In this document: piece by piece, positions 11,277-25,600 of the stretch
Numbering within the stretch: position 1 is the first letter of the stretch
How the letters are laid out: every line of letters begins with the position of its first letter
Source: Piezodorus guildinii
Taxonomy: Eukaryota > Arthropoda > Insecta > Hemiptera > Pentatomidae
NCBI GenBank assembly: GCA_023052935.1
Contig: CM041298.1
Location: 50,853,313 to 50,917,312, forward strand
Reading direction: 5' to 3'
Length of the DNA: 64,000 bases
Position numbers and translations under genes: made by a program
The notes under the pieces: model-generated
Seen by the model: only the letters and a program-made list of their open reading frames with translations
Database searches by the model: none
Told to the model about the DNA's origin: nothing

Positions 11277-11850
11277 TAATAATAAGCCGTTAGAAAAGGT
11301 TGATAACTTCCAGTACTTGAGAACAATCTTCAGCAGAGATGGAAGGATCGACCAGGAGGTTTTAAACAGAATAAAGAAAGATAATGGTGTATTCCACTCC
11401 ATCTGCACAATATTAGTGAAGCAGGAGATCAAGAAGGAAACAAAAATAGCATTGTTTAAAATAGTATTTTTGCCTGTCCTATTATATGGTGCAGAGAGTT
11501 GAACGTTCCTTGACAAGCAAGCAAGCAATGTAATGGCCACAAAAATGAGATATTACTATGGAGAAATGATAGGATAAAGGAGGATTTGGGGGTAAGCCTG
11601 CAAAACCAAGTTATAGAGGAGCGCTAATTAAAGTGGTTTGGTCATGATCGTATATAGGTCATGATAGTGGTAACGGATGGGCGATGATCGAAGGCTAAAT
11701 GGTTCCTGGAATCTAAACCAGAGGGTAGGGGACCAGGGTATGAGAAGGCAGGCCAGTGACAGGGATCAGTGGGCTAGGTGGGCCGAGGATGTTCCTCCAT
11801 GCTGATGACTCTAAGGAGGTGGCCAAAGAAGAAGAAGAGATCGGAAACTG
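11277..11850 (+). pseudogene. RTE-type non-LTR retrotransposon fragment
   Basis: The frame from about 11280 reads PLEKVDNFQYLRTIFSRDGR, then LPVLLYGAES at 11470-11500. These are RTE reverse transcriptase C-terminal motifs. Several stops follow before a DRDQWARWAEDV-like end near 11770. The mariner ends exactly where this fragment becomes readable. Confidence 0.7.
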
Positions 11851-12049
11851 CGTGTGGCTTATTATTTTTGTCTCGAAGAAAAGCTACATTGGATGATTCA
11901 GAATGCTAAATTGGCACAGATCGTGTTGGCATCTTGTGATTATAAGATCAATTATATCAAGTATAATTAAAGTGATAACCAATAAAATGAATGGGAGAAA
12001 TTTAAGAGCGGTTAACAAAAAAAATTAATCTGAAAGCGTTAAAATGAGG

Positions 12050-12710
12050 AACGGTTCTAAAAGATTTAAGGCGTTAAATAAGTCGTAGAGAACTGGAACC
12101 CCATTTGAGACAATTATATGACTGGGATGTTACCAGCAACTTTTTCAAAAAAACCGACGAACGTGAAATGCCATTTTACATGCGTTTGGCAACTTTTTAC
12201 GATTTCTCAGAAACGGCTATCAACGATTTTGATAAAAAATTTCATGTCGGATTTCTTCTGATTGAAATGCTGTGGCATGGCTTCAAAGTTTCTTCACCTT
12301 AAGCATCAATAATTAATTTTATGAGTTGTAATAATTAACCATTTCCCAATACTAGCATTGGTAACAAAATAAAAACTATGAAGGTTAACGTCCACAAAAC
12401 ATGAGTAACTGTGAAATATGAAAGAATGCGAAAGCCAACTGAAGGAGAAAACATGAAGAATATTTTTCAAGGATTAATTTTTTCCCGTAAATTAGAACAT
12501 AATGATGTGTGATATATCGTTGGTAACTTTTATCATTTTAACATTTTAGAAAAACCGTTATCTAATATATATAAGAATTATGTTAAGTGGCGGAGAATGA
12601 TGAGAAGCGGATAAAATTTAGTGATTATTGTAGATAATAATTTCAATTGTTCTATTATTTAATCAATAAAATAGAGACCGTTTAACATAACTAATAAATA
12701 AACTGAACCA
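12050..12710 (+). repeat. Degenerate copy of dispersed repeat family M
   Basis: Shares with other M copies the blocks GGGATGTTACCAGCAACTTT, TTTACATGCGTTTGGCAACT (variable) and an ACGATTTTGAT run. The ends are worn, so the limits are approximate. An apparent 65-codon frame at 12105 is a by-product of the repeat. Confidence 0.55.
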
Positions 12711-12846
12711 ATTTTGATTTTTTGAGCAATTTCTGTTTCTAACTTCGGCCGATGATGAATACTAGTAATTAAAATCATATTATAAGTGTACATTTCGTTG
12801 CGATGAACTCATAATCCCAAAGTAATAAACTCAAACTAATCTTTTT

Positions 12847-14310
12847 ACTTTCACTCACATATGTATGAAATATGAACGTATGACCAATGACCAAGTCCCG
12901 CAAAATGGTCTCTGTGCATGTGTGGTAAGTCTTGCGCGAAAACGAAAAGTGGAACGAAACTGAAATTTAATATTCAAGACATCTATACGCCCGAGATGTT
13001 ACAGCAACTTTTTCATCAGAATCAGCTTACCAGAAGAGCCTCTTTATACCATGCATTTTGCACGTTCTTATAATTTTCTCAAAAACGGCTCAAACGATTT
13101 TGATTAAACTCCATAGATCGAGAAATATATATAACTATGAAATATAATATAACTATGGGATAGTCTTGTATCGTGAAAATTATCGAATTCCAGTTTTCAA
13201 CGGAAATACACGTTTTAGGGTCCCCTGAGTCCAAATAACCAAGTCCCGCAAAAAAGGCCTGTGTGTGGTAACTCCCGGGCAAAAACAAAAAGTCCTGTGA
13301 AACTGAAATTTCATATTTAAGACTAATATACGCCCGAGATGTTACAGCAACTTTTTTATCAGAATCAGCTTACCAGCAGAGCCTCTTTATACCATGCATT
13401 TAGCAACTTTTTACGATTTTCTCAAAAACGGCTCAAACGATTTTGATTAAACTCCACAGATCGAAGTAAACTTTAATGGACTTTAATATCATGTAGGTTT
13501 CATTCTGATTGAATGGTCTGACAGGGCTAAAATACCGATATTTTAAATTTTCTTCCCGTAAAGTACATTTAATTTTGTAGAGTTGTATATATTTACCATT
13601 GTTGTATTGTATATACAGTTACCATTGTTTATATGATGTTTATTTATTTACCAACTTTTTATTTATCTCAATTATAGGTTGTTGTTTTGATATGTTTAGT
13701 TTTTTTTATTGTATATATATGAATTTATTTATTTTCTATTTTATGTAATTTGACTATTATTATTATTTTCTGTATATATTGTATGAATATCATATAGTAA
13801 TATCAGTATTACTATTGTTCATTCTGAAACAGATAGTAATAATTCTCAATAAATAAATATTTAATTACAAGAATTTTGTAGAATCTATAAAAATAACTGT
13901 ATCATATATTTAGTACTGATAAAAAGCGAATAAATATATACTTTGAACGAGTACGATATCCAACTAAAAGAGAAAATACTAAAAATATTTTTTTAATGCA
14001 ATTTTGGTGTTTTTGATCATAAAAACAGTAATATAGACGTATAATATACCGTTGGAAAGCTAAAGATTTTAGAAAAAATATAATCTTATACACAAAATTG
14101 TAAAAGTTAATAGAGAGGGATAAAAAACCGATAAACATAACTGATTGTCATGGATAATAATATAAAAGATTATTTAATAAAATACATGTCTCTATTGAAA
14201 CTCAATATAATTAATTATATAACAATCTATTTTTATCTATTGATTTTATCAACGGAGGTAGTGAAAGTCGTGTGTTGCGCGCACCAGATTTTTAAGAACA
14301 TGAAAATGAC
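12847..14310 (+). repeat. Two overlapping or nested copies of family M
   Basis: A first head starts ACTTTCACTCACATATG near 12847 and breaks off near 13110, where a second copy begins (GGGTCCCCTGAGTCCAAATA near 13210). That copy runs to the family end near 14300 (ACGGAGGTAGTGAAAGTCGT). Between about 13600 and 13870 it is interrupted by an AT-rich LINE-like 3' tail. It lies between genes A and B. Confidence 0.65.
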
Positions 14311-14667
14311 ACTTTTTACAACCATCTTCATTTACAAAATCAAATTCTTTTGCTTTCTTATTTAATAAATATAAGATGTCATATAAATGACACCACATTT
14401 AAATTGCACTTATGTAAAGCAAGAATGGGAGAATAAATTAACAAATTCATAGTTATATCTTCATACTATATAAAACATATGATTGAATCAAGTTAATTTA
14501 AAATACTTAAAAAACGTGAATAAAATCATCGCTATACTAGCAAGCATCTGTTATTTTACTGAAAGCATCAGAAATGGTATTTATTAATAAAATAGCGATC
14601 CAACAATGTGCCATCAAACCCATCATCGACTACTTAGAAATCCCAGTTTCTCTCTATTTTAGTATTA

Positions 14668-14684
14668 TATATATATATATATAT

Positions 14685-14740
<56 letters not shown>
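14668..14740. repeat. TA dinucleotide microsatellite, left part
   Basis: Nearly pure TA repeats, continued at 16323-16397 on the other side of a Tc1 insertion. The two blocks were probably one microsatellite. Confidence 0.95.
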
Positions 14741-14746
<6 letters not shown>

Positions 14747-16316
14747 CTGTGCAAAAATATTGCATCAGGATAAAATTAAATTTAAAAAATTGTATTCCTT
14801 TATTCACATTTTCCTAAACTTGATCTCTTGATACGCTAAGATAATACTGTCTATGCCAAAGGTCACAAGTAGAGAATTAAGGCTTTACCTTACTCTGTAA
14901 GCCAAAAGAAGAAAATTACTCCTAAATCAGCCAGTATGCAACTTTCCTTTGTCCTATTCACAATAGCTTTTCAAGTTTTTTCTTCAATTTTTTTCTTGTG
15001 ATTTCTTCAAAGAGTCTTTTTTCTGCTAATTATAAATCGCGAGACTCACTTATCTGAAACAGACTGTGTCAGAATAGTGACGTTTTCTGAAACTGGAATG
15101 AGTCAGCGTGAAATTGCTTAGCGACTTAAAGTAAACCAATCCATAGTCTCAAGAGTTCTTCGTAGGCACAGGGAGTTCAGAAGCTACGGTAGAAGACCCG
15201 GGCAAGGCAGGCCAAGGATAACTACTGCTCAAGAAGACAGATTTCTATGGCTATCTGCCTTGAGAAATCGTACTTTCACGGGAAATCAGCTACGAGGACT
15301 CATCAGCCAGTTCAGGAATGTTGAAATTTCGAGTTCTACAGTTAGAAGGCGTCTTAGGGAAAACAACTTAACGTCTAGAAGACCTGCAACTGGGGTTCCT
15401 CTTCTTACTAGAGCACACAGAGTTTCCCGACTGGCATTCGCTCGACAACACGCCGAATGGACAGATAATTGGAGGCGAGTTCTGTTTAGTGATGAGTCCA
15501 GATTCGCTTTGCACTCACCTGATGGAAGGGAAAGAGTGTGGAGAAGGAGAGGAGAGAGGTACGCAGCTTGCAACATGTCCTACAGATTAAGTTTTGGAGG
15601 GGGCTCAATAATGGTTTGGGGAGGAATTAGCATCGAGGCACGAACGGAGCTCAACAGGATAACTGGAGGGGCTTTGACTGCTCACAGGTACTTGACAGAG
15701 GTGATTGATGATCACGTGATCCCTTTTGCTCCATATGTGGGTGATAACTTTCTTTTTTTACCAGACAATGCAAGACCCCATTCGGTGAATGTTGTCCGAC
15801 AATACCTACAAGAGGTTGGAATCACACTTTTGGAGATCCCTCCAAGAAGCCATGATCTCAATCCCATTAAGCACATTTAGGATGTGATAGAGAGGCGGCT
15901 CAGAGGTCTCAAAACCTCCCGACAACCCTGAATGAGGTGGAGACAGCTGTCAGGGAGGAATGGGAGAATATTGACCATGCCGTCATCGCGAACGTTATTT
16001 CTTCGATGCCTGAGAGACTCAGAGAGATTATCCGTGCTAGGGGAGGGATGACAAGATATTGTTAGAAGATTGTTAACCACATTTAAATGTTTTTACATTT
16101 TTTTCTTTATTTTTCTTATGTTTATAAAGAGACATTTTCATTTATTTGTTTGTTTGTTTTTATTTATCCCTTCCCAGATAATTTTCAATGCTATAAATTT
16201 GTTTTATACATACTTCACAACAGTCTTATTAAATAAAATCGCCAGAAAAGAAAGCATTGAAGTAATGTTTTATGAGATATTAAAAAATATCCAAGTGATG
16301 CAATATTTTTGCACAG

Positions 16317-16322
<6 letters not shown>
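14741..16322 (+). mobile_element. Tc1-like transposon inserted in a TA microsatellite
   Basis: The 1,582-bp element has about 26-bp inverted repeats (AAACTGCTGTGCAAAAATAT at 14741; the inverse ends 16322). It is bordered on both sides by TA repeats, which fits the TA target of this superfamily. It carries a damaged transposase at 15098-16065. Confidence 0.95.
15098..16065 (+). pseudogene. Tc1 transposase pseudogene
   Basis: The frame begins MSQREIA at 15098 and is broken by a stop at 15119-15121. It then stays open through the DNA-binding region (SSTVRRRLRENN) and the catalytic blocks LFSDESRF and LPDNARPH to NPIKHI, where a second stop (15878-15880) follows. In the last block the catalytic glutamate of NPIEH is lysine. 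After a frameshift the normal C-terminus is readable (MPERLREIIRARGG...TRY) to 16065. The element cannot mobilise itself. Confidence 0.9.

Positions 16323-16397
<75 letters not shown>
16323..16397. repeat. TA dinucleotide microsatellite, right part
   Basis: Nearly pure TA repeats, the continuation of 14668-14740 across the Tc1 insertion. Located just downstream of gene A's stop codon. Confidence 0.95.
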
Positions 16398-16399
<2 letters not shown>

Positions 16400-16478
16400 A
16401 ATTATAATAATAATACAACCAATTGTGATTATTTTTGTTCGATTAGCTTTATGAACATACGATAAACAAAAATTACAT

Positions 16479-16641
16479 TTATTTAAAAAAAAAGTTATCC
16501 TCTTCTTCTTCACCCTCGTCACTATCCAAATTCTTCGCCATATTGGCCATGATCTTGTCTTTTTCTTCCTTCCATAATCCAAGATTGATTTCTATCCTTA
16601 TCAAGCACAAATACACCAGGGGGCAGATCTGGGCCAGAAGT
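16479..16641 (-). CDS. Gene A last coding exon, acidic C-terminus
   Basis: Acceptor TTTTTTTAG. The phase from exon 14 selects the frame LLAQICPLVYLCLIRI, then KEEKDKIMANMAKNLD and a tail with GEEEED, stopping at 16479-16481. This is the last helix of the PDE fold plus an acidic tail. Confidence 0.8.
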
Positions 16642-19600
16642 CTAAAAAAATAGGATATTATTTTGAAATAATATGAGGCCATTCTCATCTTAATTTAACA
16701 AAGATATATCTAAACTAAGTTCACGGTGATCTGTGTTAATGCGTCACCATAGCAACCTTGAGTCAAGAAACGCCTCAAAGTGGGAAAAAATTTCTAGTTA
16801 GTTGCCCAAATTCTCATATCACATAACCAAATTAAGTATATAATATATATTATATATAGGACCAACTATCCAAAGCTATAGATGTTTCTGCAAATATAAT
16901 TAATTGCCTATATATACATATGCCTTTATCAGGCATTTAGTAATAATAATATATAATTATATATTATATAATAATAATAGTATCAAATCCGTTATAAAAC
17001 TTTTCGTTCGTTATAATGTATGTTTTTACAGTGGCAGAATAAATGGATCTCAATTTCTATTTAAAATGATGAAATATTATCATAATTACTTGAAATTGGG
17101 CATGCAAACAGTCTCTATAAAATGGACGTTCATTTCTGGTAATTTCAACATATCTTCATTAAAATCGGGGACCTCGAACACTCCTTGGGCGTATTGAAGG
17201 TCGCCTTTTCTGAAAAACTCTTGAAAGGAATCCTCCTAAAAAAAAATAAAAAAAATAATAATCAATTAATGAATCGTAATAGGTTAAAATATACTAATAT
17301 CGATATGATGGAGAAGTTTTAATTTCTCAAATATTTATTGAGATATCTTACAATTTGTGCTCCCCCCCCCCTTCCCCTAAATTGCACTAGCTACTTTTGC
17401 GCTAAATCTCCTCAGTGCTCTAGTTCTTTTTTCGATTAGGAGTTTAATGTTGGACGCCAAACAGAGATAATGCTGCTCTTTTAAAGATTTAATATCAAGT
17501 GCTTTTTAGTGTCCATAAAAGAAAAGCACGTCATTGGCATCATCATACTTTTTAACTTTCACTTACCTATATACGAAATATATATAACTATGAAATATAA
17601 TATAACTATGGGATAGTTATAATACACGTTTTAGGGTCCCCTAAGTCCAAATAACCAAGTCCCGCAAAAAAGTCCTGTGTGTGGTAACTCCCGGGCAAAA
17701 ACAAAAAGTCCTGTGAAACTGAAATTTCATATTTAAGACTAATATACGCCCGACATTACGGCAACTTTTTTAATAAATTCGGCTGACCGGAAATGCTACT
17801 TTATACCATGCATTTTGCACCTTTTTATGATTTTCTCAAAAACGGTTCCGACGATTTTGATTAAACTCACTATATGGATGTAAAATTTAATATCATGTAG
17901 ATTTCATTCTAATTAAAATAGTCTGACAGGGCTTAAATGCTGATATTTTAAATTGTCTTTATCTAAAGTACCTTTAATTCTATATATTGTTTAAAAATAA
18001 CTTTATTATCTTGTTACCATTGATAATTAACAGCTAAATATGCAAGTTGAGCAAATTTGATATACAACTTTGTTATTTGATTGAAAATATTTATTTATTC
18101 GGATATATTACAATCTGTGACAATGGATAGTAATAATATTGCTATAAGATTACATTCATACAATATTTAGAATATATACATACAAAAGGAAAGGCAAATT
18201 ACATAAAATGAAACTAAAATTAATAAAGGTATATAATAACAAAATTTATAAATTAAATAAATATTACGGTTAACAAAGAAATAAACAAAACATGAACACA
18301 CTCATAATTATATACAAAATTTACAATTTGCTGGGGAACCCCGGAAGGAGTCCGTCTTGCTCCTCTCCCTCCCTCCCCCCACTTGTGGAAGGACAAGCAG
18401 AATCCGAGGGATCCCGGCGCATCCCTCCCAGTCCCATCACGCTCCAGGCCTTCAGATTTATACAGTACGGCCCACCGAACTGCATATTTCAAAAGATCCT
18501 TTCTTATACCATCCTCAATCCTATGGAATTCTAACCCTCCTTCCATCCGTCACTCCAAATCTCTTCCTACCTTCAAACCCCGTATATTCGATCACTTAAT
18601 GAATACCCAGGCTCAATAGAATTGTAAATAAGCTTTTTATATATTATTTTTATTTTTTGTTTTTTTTTCTCATTTAAAAATGTTTATTTTATACCAGCAA
18701 TTATTAACTTGTTTATATTCATTTAATTTACTCTTAGACGCTAAAGCCCTTTTTGTACATACTGTATATTTTATTCTGAAGGGACATGTCCCAGAATAAT
18801 AAATAATTTATTTATTTATTACCAATTAGAGAGACAATACTTACCCCAATCTTCCTGCAGAGCGACCAAGGCTTGCAGGCGTAGCAGGTCTGGGCACAGC
18901 TCATGATGAGGTAGTGGAAGAGCCTCCTGTGGTCTGCGTTGTTTGTATCGTACCCTCTCTGCATCATCTCCTCTAACTCGGGTATCTTCTGCGGCCGAAA
19001 TGCCATGTTAGTATCTGCAATTAATACCCTTATAATAGCTCTATTATCAATATGTTTATAATACTCATTTTAATTCTAGTAAACGATGCTACTGGTAGAC
19101 TATCAACAATTCAACTATCGTCATACTTGATCATTGGCCTTCAGACTATACATGGGTACATGCATATTGTTATCTATTAAATGCAAGAAGAAACTATATT
19201 TGCAACTAACATATTTAAAATTGTTCTGCAGACCCGAATAAGGATTTATGACGGGAGGAGGCAGAGCTCAGGATTGTGTGTGAAGGACATCAACTGGAAC
19301 AAATTGATATTTATGAATATCTGGTGCTGTCTCCAGTTGGGATGGGGAGGTGGACCAGGAAGTTAGGCATAGAATGCGTAAAGATAATTAGGCCTTCTTC
19401 CAAATTACCAGAACAGTAGTTAGCCATCTTCGCATCTTTGAATATGTCTTCCTCACAATTTTGTTATATGGAGCTGAGAGCTGGGTATTCTTGGACAAGA
19501 TGCCTCACGAGTAAAGTCAGCAGAAATGAGGAATTTCAGAAGAGTTGCTAGAATGACGAGAGGACTGCGTGAAGAACACGACAATTAGAGATACCTCTGG

Positions 19601-22600
19601 GGTTAGGCATGTAAGGGATGTCTTAGAGGAACACCAGGTCAAGTTGTATGGTAATGTCTGCAGAATGGAGGGCAAGACTAGAGCTAGTGATGGAGAACAG
19701 ACTGAGGGGGCAGCAACCGGTTGGACGCCCGAGAATCACATATAATAGTTATATGGATATACTCGGAAGAGAGGAGTGGTCGACACAAAGAGAAATGAGA
19801 AGAAAGGTCCAAGATAGGAAAACATATCGAGGAATACTCCACGCTTAAAGGCACGAAGAAGACATATTCCAGCTTATACGAATCATTTGAGATATATTGG
19901 GTTGATGCAAAATTAATGCAGGTTTCCTCTATTGCAATATCTTAATTACAATTGTGTAAACAAAGCTAATCCTAACATTGATCATTATTATACCAAAACA
20001 AACCTTATCTAATACCCTCTCTTTCACCATGAATTTGTTTAGTAAAATCGTTTTGTTCAGTGTGTTCAAAGGTCTTGAATCGAAAATGTCAAAGTGCGAT
20101 TTTCGTCAAATTTATTTTTACGAATTTAAATTAGGGCGCAGCGCTGCGCAAACGGCTCGTAATATTAATGAAGTGTGGGGTCAGGGGGCTATTAATGAGT
20201 GCACGGTGCAGCGTTGGTTCCAGAAGTTTCGCAGAGGAGATTTCGACCTCGAAGACAAGGAAGGTCGGGGCCGTCATCTTGCTCTGAACAACGACCAGCT
20301 GAGGTCAAAAGTGGAAGAAGACCCAACCAAAACCACACGAGAAATGGCGGCGGAGCTCGGAACTCAAAAATTGCAACGTCTTTGCCCAGCATTGATGAAT
20401 CGGAAGGGGCCGATCCTGCTCCACGATAACGCCAGACCACACGTTGCACAACCAACGCTTCGACGACTGCACGAGTTGGGCTACGAAGTTCTCAAACATC
20501 CGCCTTATTCACCTGACCTCTCTCCTACAGACTTCCACTTTTTCAGGCATCTGGACAACTTTTTAGGGAGAAAAATTTTCAAAACCAGGACGACATTGAA
20601 AATTTTTTCGTGATTTCATTGAGTCCAGGGATTCGGATTTTTTTTCTGGTGGAATAAGAAAGCTTGTTGAACGTTGGCAAAAGTGCATTGATTCAGATGG
20701 AAATTATTTTGATTAAATATATATGGTTAAAGTAAAGATATGGCGTATTTACAATACCTACTAAAAACCTGCATTAATTTTGCATCAACCCAATACTTAG
20801 ATCTTTCTAGATAAGAATGGATTAGTAACAAGTGAAATCACGAGGTGATCCTGATGACTCGTGCTGTTATACTTTTATTTATATACTTATATTTGTACTA
20901 AATATATCTATATTTACCATTTATCATATCACGAAGGAGAGCAGCAAAGGTATAAAATTCTTCGTTATCGATATGCTGAAGAATGTTGCATTCAGGATAA
21001 GTCATTAACCGTAATGCTTGCGATAGGTGATGCTTCTGAAATATAAATAAATGCCCATGTGTTCTCTCTCTAAATACTACAGCTTACAAAGAGACGTTAT
21101 GTGTATGTCTCTATCTCTGTCATATATTTATTTATGTAGTTACTTGGCTGATAGATCCAGGAGAACTATAAAGGCTAGCTAACACCGTACCAGTGGTCAT
21201 CTCGAACAAAGTTGTCGGTCCCCTGTGATCCAAGCCGTGGCACAGTGCTGCCATCAGCATCGTGAAATATTCAAATATTCTATTCGTGATACATAACATT
21301 AGTTTTACCACTAGCAAAGAATAATAATAATACCAATACATGATAAATCATTCTAAGACTAGACGTAAGACTAATACTTACGTAACAAACTTATCTTTGA
21401 TGAGGTTATATTGGTTCACACAAATAAAAACAAAATGAAATGACAATAGAGCGTGATCCCAATTGTGCAATGGCAGTGCTGAATGAGCGTCCTTTAATTT
21501 TACTAAAAATCTGAAATTAAATTGGAGTTGTCAATGGTTAGTCGAGCAATAGTCAAGTAAGCTATTACAAATTTTAAATATTGCACAGTTATAATGCATA
21601 TACATGTTTACCAAACAGCAACTGTCGTTTTAGCCTGCAAAATTATAAAAGTAAGTGGATTTAAGCAGAGGTTTAGTGTGGTGAATAAGTCGTGTGGAGT
21701 TAAAATGGAGGGCAAAATATACCTCAATCAGGATTTTATGTGCCAATAATACCGCAGAGAAAGGTGCAATAATTTTAACCAGGGGCATACATGATTTAAG
21801 TTATCAGCAAAGGTTGAAGGAAGAAGAACTAAGACTCTGTTTCTTGGAAACCTAGCCTCAACTGAATAAAATTAGAGTCTGTGGAGTAGTGGACCTTGAG
21901 GAAATGTTCAGAAAAAGGATCCTAGGATTAATAATAATAATAATTATATTTATTTGTCTTTAGGGCAATCCCCATACAAATAGAGCTGGCTGGCACAGCA
22001 CAATTAATAAATTTATCACCAGCAAATATACAATAATATAATTACAATTCGAATAAATATTTAAAACAAAAACAACAAAACACATATACAGCAGTAAGCA
22101 TGAAGGTGCTGCTATCTTTATGATTAATTTCATCCAGCATATACATAAATATCATAAATTAAATATAAGCATATCAATAAATAATGCAAAAAATATTAGT
22201 ACTAAAGCGAATACTAATTCCCCACAAATTACTAACAAGTCCCGAAAGCCTTAAGAATGATTAAAATTCTGAGAAAGATGTTGAAATCTTATTTTAAGAT
22301 TCTCTTTGACAAAAATAAATAATAAATAATGATTTCAGGTCCATTACGTGGGGTTCCGCAAGAGTTTCGTAAAAGCCATCAATACTCACATCATTTAATA
22401 CGGGCATATAACGGGTTCTATTGTCATGGTATGCGGGACATCCAGCAAAAAAATGGAAACAATCTTCCAATGCGTCTCCATCACAAACTGGGCACGGCTT
22501 CTGTGGGTCCAGACTATACTTCTGCGGGCCGACACTAAAGGAGATGGCGTACTTTCCCGACAGTCTGATCTGGGCTAAAGTCCTAACATACGCGATATTG

Positions 22601-25600
22601 CATCCTAACATTAGATAACTTTGCGGAAGGACGGTGTCAGCAAAGACCTTCCTGTACCACGGGCTATAGGTCGACTCTTGGAGCATGGCTATATTATTCC
22701 TATCCTAGGATTATCATTAATGAATTTTATGCTTAAAACAATCTAGCTTACAAATTTCTCCAAGAATCAAATATGAACAATATTGGTTTCTAAAACTGGG
22801 TAAAACGGACAACTATTTGGAGGTCTTGATAAACAAGGGAATATTGTAATTCAAACTTTTGTATTTTTGGAAAAATTGGAAATATGATTTACAAATTATT
22901 TTTTACGAGTTCGATCAGGAAAAGGTGTAACTGAATGTGTATTGATGCTGTATCAGCGTCTAAATTGGTATATTATGGTGTTGCCATGGAGGTAAGAAAT
23001 TAATCAGAGTAAATCACTCACTAGAATCTGCTTCAGGAAGCAATATGAGTGCAATTAGGAACATAAAATTTGCTGCTGTTGAATCACAATTGAAATAAAA
23101 CTGCTAAAGTTATATTTTCAAAAATGTATAACGTTCTGGTTCAACATGTAGCTTTTTTTCAATAAATATAAGGTTATTACAGCTCAAAAGGATTTACATG
23201 TAATACATCTTACCTAACAAACGTTTCTTCTTTTATTTTAAATTTGTTAATGAGGCCAGAACTTGCAAATATAGTTAGGCACACGCATAATACGTGCTTT
23301 TCGGGTACAACTTTTGGGTCAAACCGGAAGTCGGTTATTCTTGCAAAATTGTGTTTATGGTGACAATGCAGCACATTCCTGACAGTTTCATTCTCAATGT
23401 CCTAAAAAATTATATCTAACGAATTAATGCATATTTCCATATTAATCAGAGAATTCAACAGAAAATAAATTAAACATTGGGAATTATAATTTTAAAAATT
23501 TTAATTATCTCTATTTATAATGCTATTTACAGTTTCACGACTTTCACTTACCTCCATTTTTAAAATCCATTAAAGAATCTCAAGTTAGTGATAAATATGA
23601 GTTAAACCATTAAAGAATTAATTAAATTGAATTTCTATAGAAAAATGTGTTTTATAAAAATTTTTTTTATTTTATTGTCTAAAATAATCAAATAGTTTCA
23701 TCGGCTTTTCATCACTATTTATTAACTTTTACCAGCTTGTGTAAATGATCATAGTTTTTCTAAAATCATTAGCTTCCCAACGGTATATTATACATGTATA
23801 TTAATGTTCTTATGTTCAAAAACGGGAGTTACCACACACACACAGACCTTTTTGCGGGACTTGGTCATTTGGACTCAGGGGACCCTAAAACGTGTATTTC
23901 CGTTGAAAACTGGAATTCGAAAATTTTCACGATCGCAATACTTTCCCTCACTATATATTTCATATATAGGTAAGTGAAAGTAAAAATCTTTCACTTGAAA
24001 TAAATTTAAGAACATAAAACAAAAAAGTAAGATTGAAATGTTAAAGAATTACATTGAGTATCGATATAAACACGTGCTTCAGATTAAATAATTTAGCAAT
24101 AGAAATTATTATCCAAAACAATCTCTAACAATTAGTTTAATCCTTTCTAAAATCTCCAGCTTTTAAATGCTATATTATATAAATATATCACTACAATATA
24201 TTATACATTTATATTAATATTCTTATATTAAAAAAAAAAAAAAAAGGTTTGCTCTTTTCACCTTTAGTTGGATATTAAATTCGTTTAACTTGTATATTTA
24301 CCCGTTTTTTTTTTTTTTTAATACTAACAAGATGAGATGGTTAATTTCATGAATCTACAAATTAAATGTACTTTAAGAAAGAAAGAAAATTTATAATATT
24401 TAAGCCCTGTCAGACTATTTCAATTAGAATGAAACATATATTATATTAAAGCACATTGAATTTTACATCAATATAGGGAGTTTAATCAAAATCGTTTGAG
24501 CTGTTTTTAAGAAAATCGTAAAAAGGTGCAAAATGCATAATATAAAGTGACTATTCTGGTTGGCCGATTTTGATTTAAAATGTCACTGTAATATTTCGGG
24601 CTTATAGTTATGTTAAATATGAAACTTCAGTTTCGTAGGACTTATTGTTTTCGTTACACACGCACACCTTATTTCGGGATTTGGTCATTTGGACTCAGGG
24701 TACCCTAAACGTCTATTAATAGTAATAATAAGAGGCTTACCGAACCTGAAGGTTCGATGCCGATACCACCAAACTTCGCCTGCGCAGACTCGTCCAATGT
24801 TCGCTGGTCAAGCCCAAGGCCCCGAGATCAGCCTTAATGCAATCCTCCCATCGATGCTTACGCCTACCAGTCGGTTCAGCGAATACCAATTTTCTCGGAA
24901 ACCGTTCCTCACCGAGCCCAACAACTTAACGCGCCCATTCGAGTCTCCGCGATGCTATCAATTCAATTATATTCACAGGGTACAAACTCCGCAATTCCGC
25001 GTTGTGCAGCTTTCTAAACTCCCCAGTGGCCTCATCTCTCTTCGGACCAAATATTTTACGCAGTACCTTATTTTCGAAAACCTTAAGCCGTTGTTCATCC
25101 GTCAAAGTAAGCGGCCACGTTTCACATCCGTAAAGAACCGTCGGGAGAATAATAGTTTTATAAATTCTAACCTTTAAGTTTTTGGACAGAAGCCGCGAGC
25201 TAAGTAATTTAGCAACTGAATAATAACACGCATTTCCTAAATACTTGAATTTCTCTACGTGTTCAAAAGTATGACCTGAAATATTAATATCATCAAGACC
25301 GCCACCATTTCTGCTACTAATCATATATTTCGTCTTATCGGTATTTAATTCGAGACGTATTTGTTTACCGGTTTTTATTAACACACTTGTATTTAGTTGT
25401 ATGGTTGCCGTGTCTTCACCTAGCAATACCAAATCATCGGCATACCCCAAAACCGGAATCTTGTGACCCATATTTAAGCCTTTCTCGGTACACATCACCT
25501 TTTCTATGACATTTTCTAAAGCTATATTAAACAAAACAGATGAAAGGGAGTCACCCTGTTTCAAACCCGATCGCACCTCAAATCTCTCGGAGTAATTATG

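Noticed and set aside
14574..16465. Open frames rich in repeated Tyr-Ile
   Set aside because: They are translations of the TA microsatellites, not genes.
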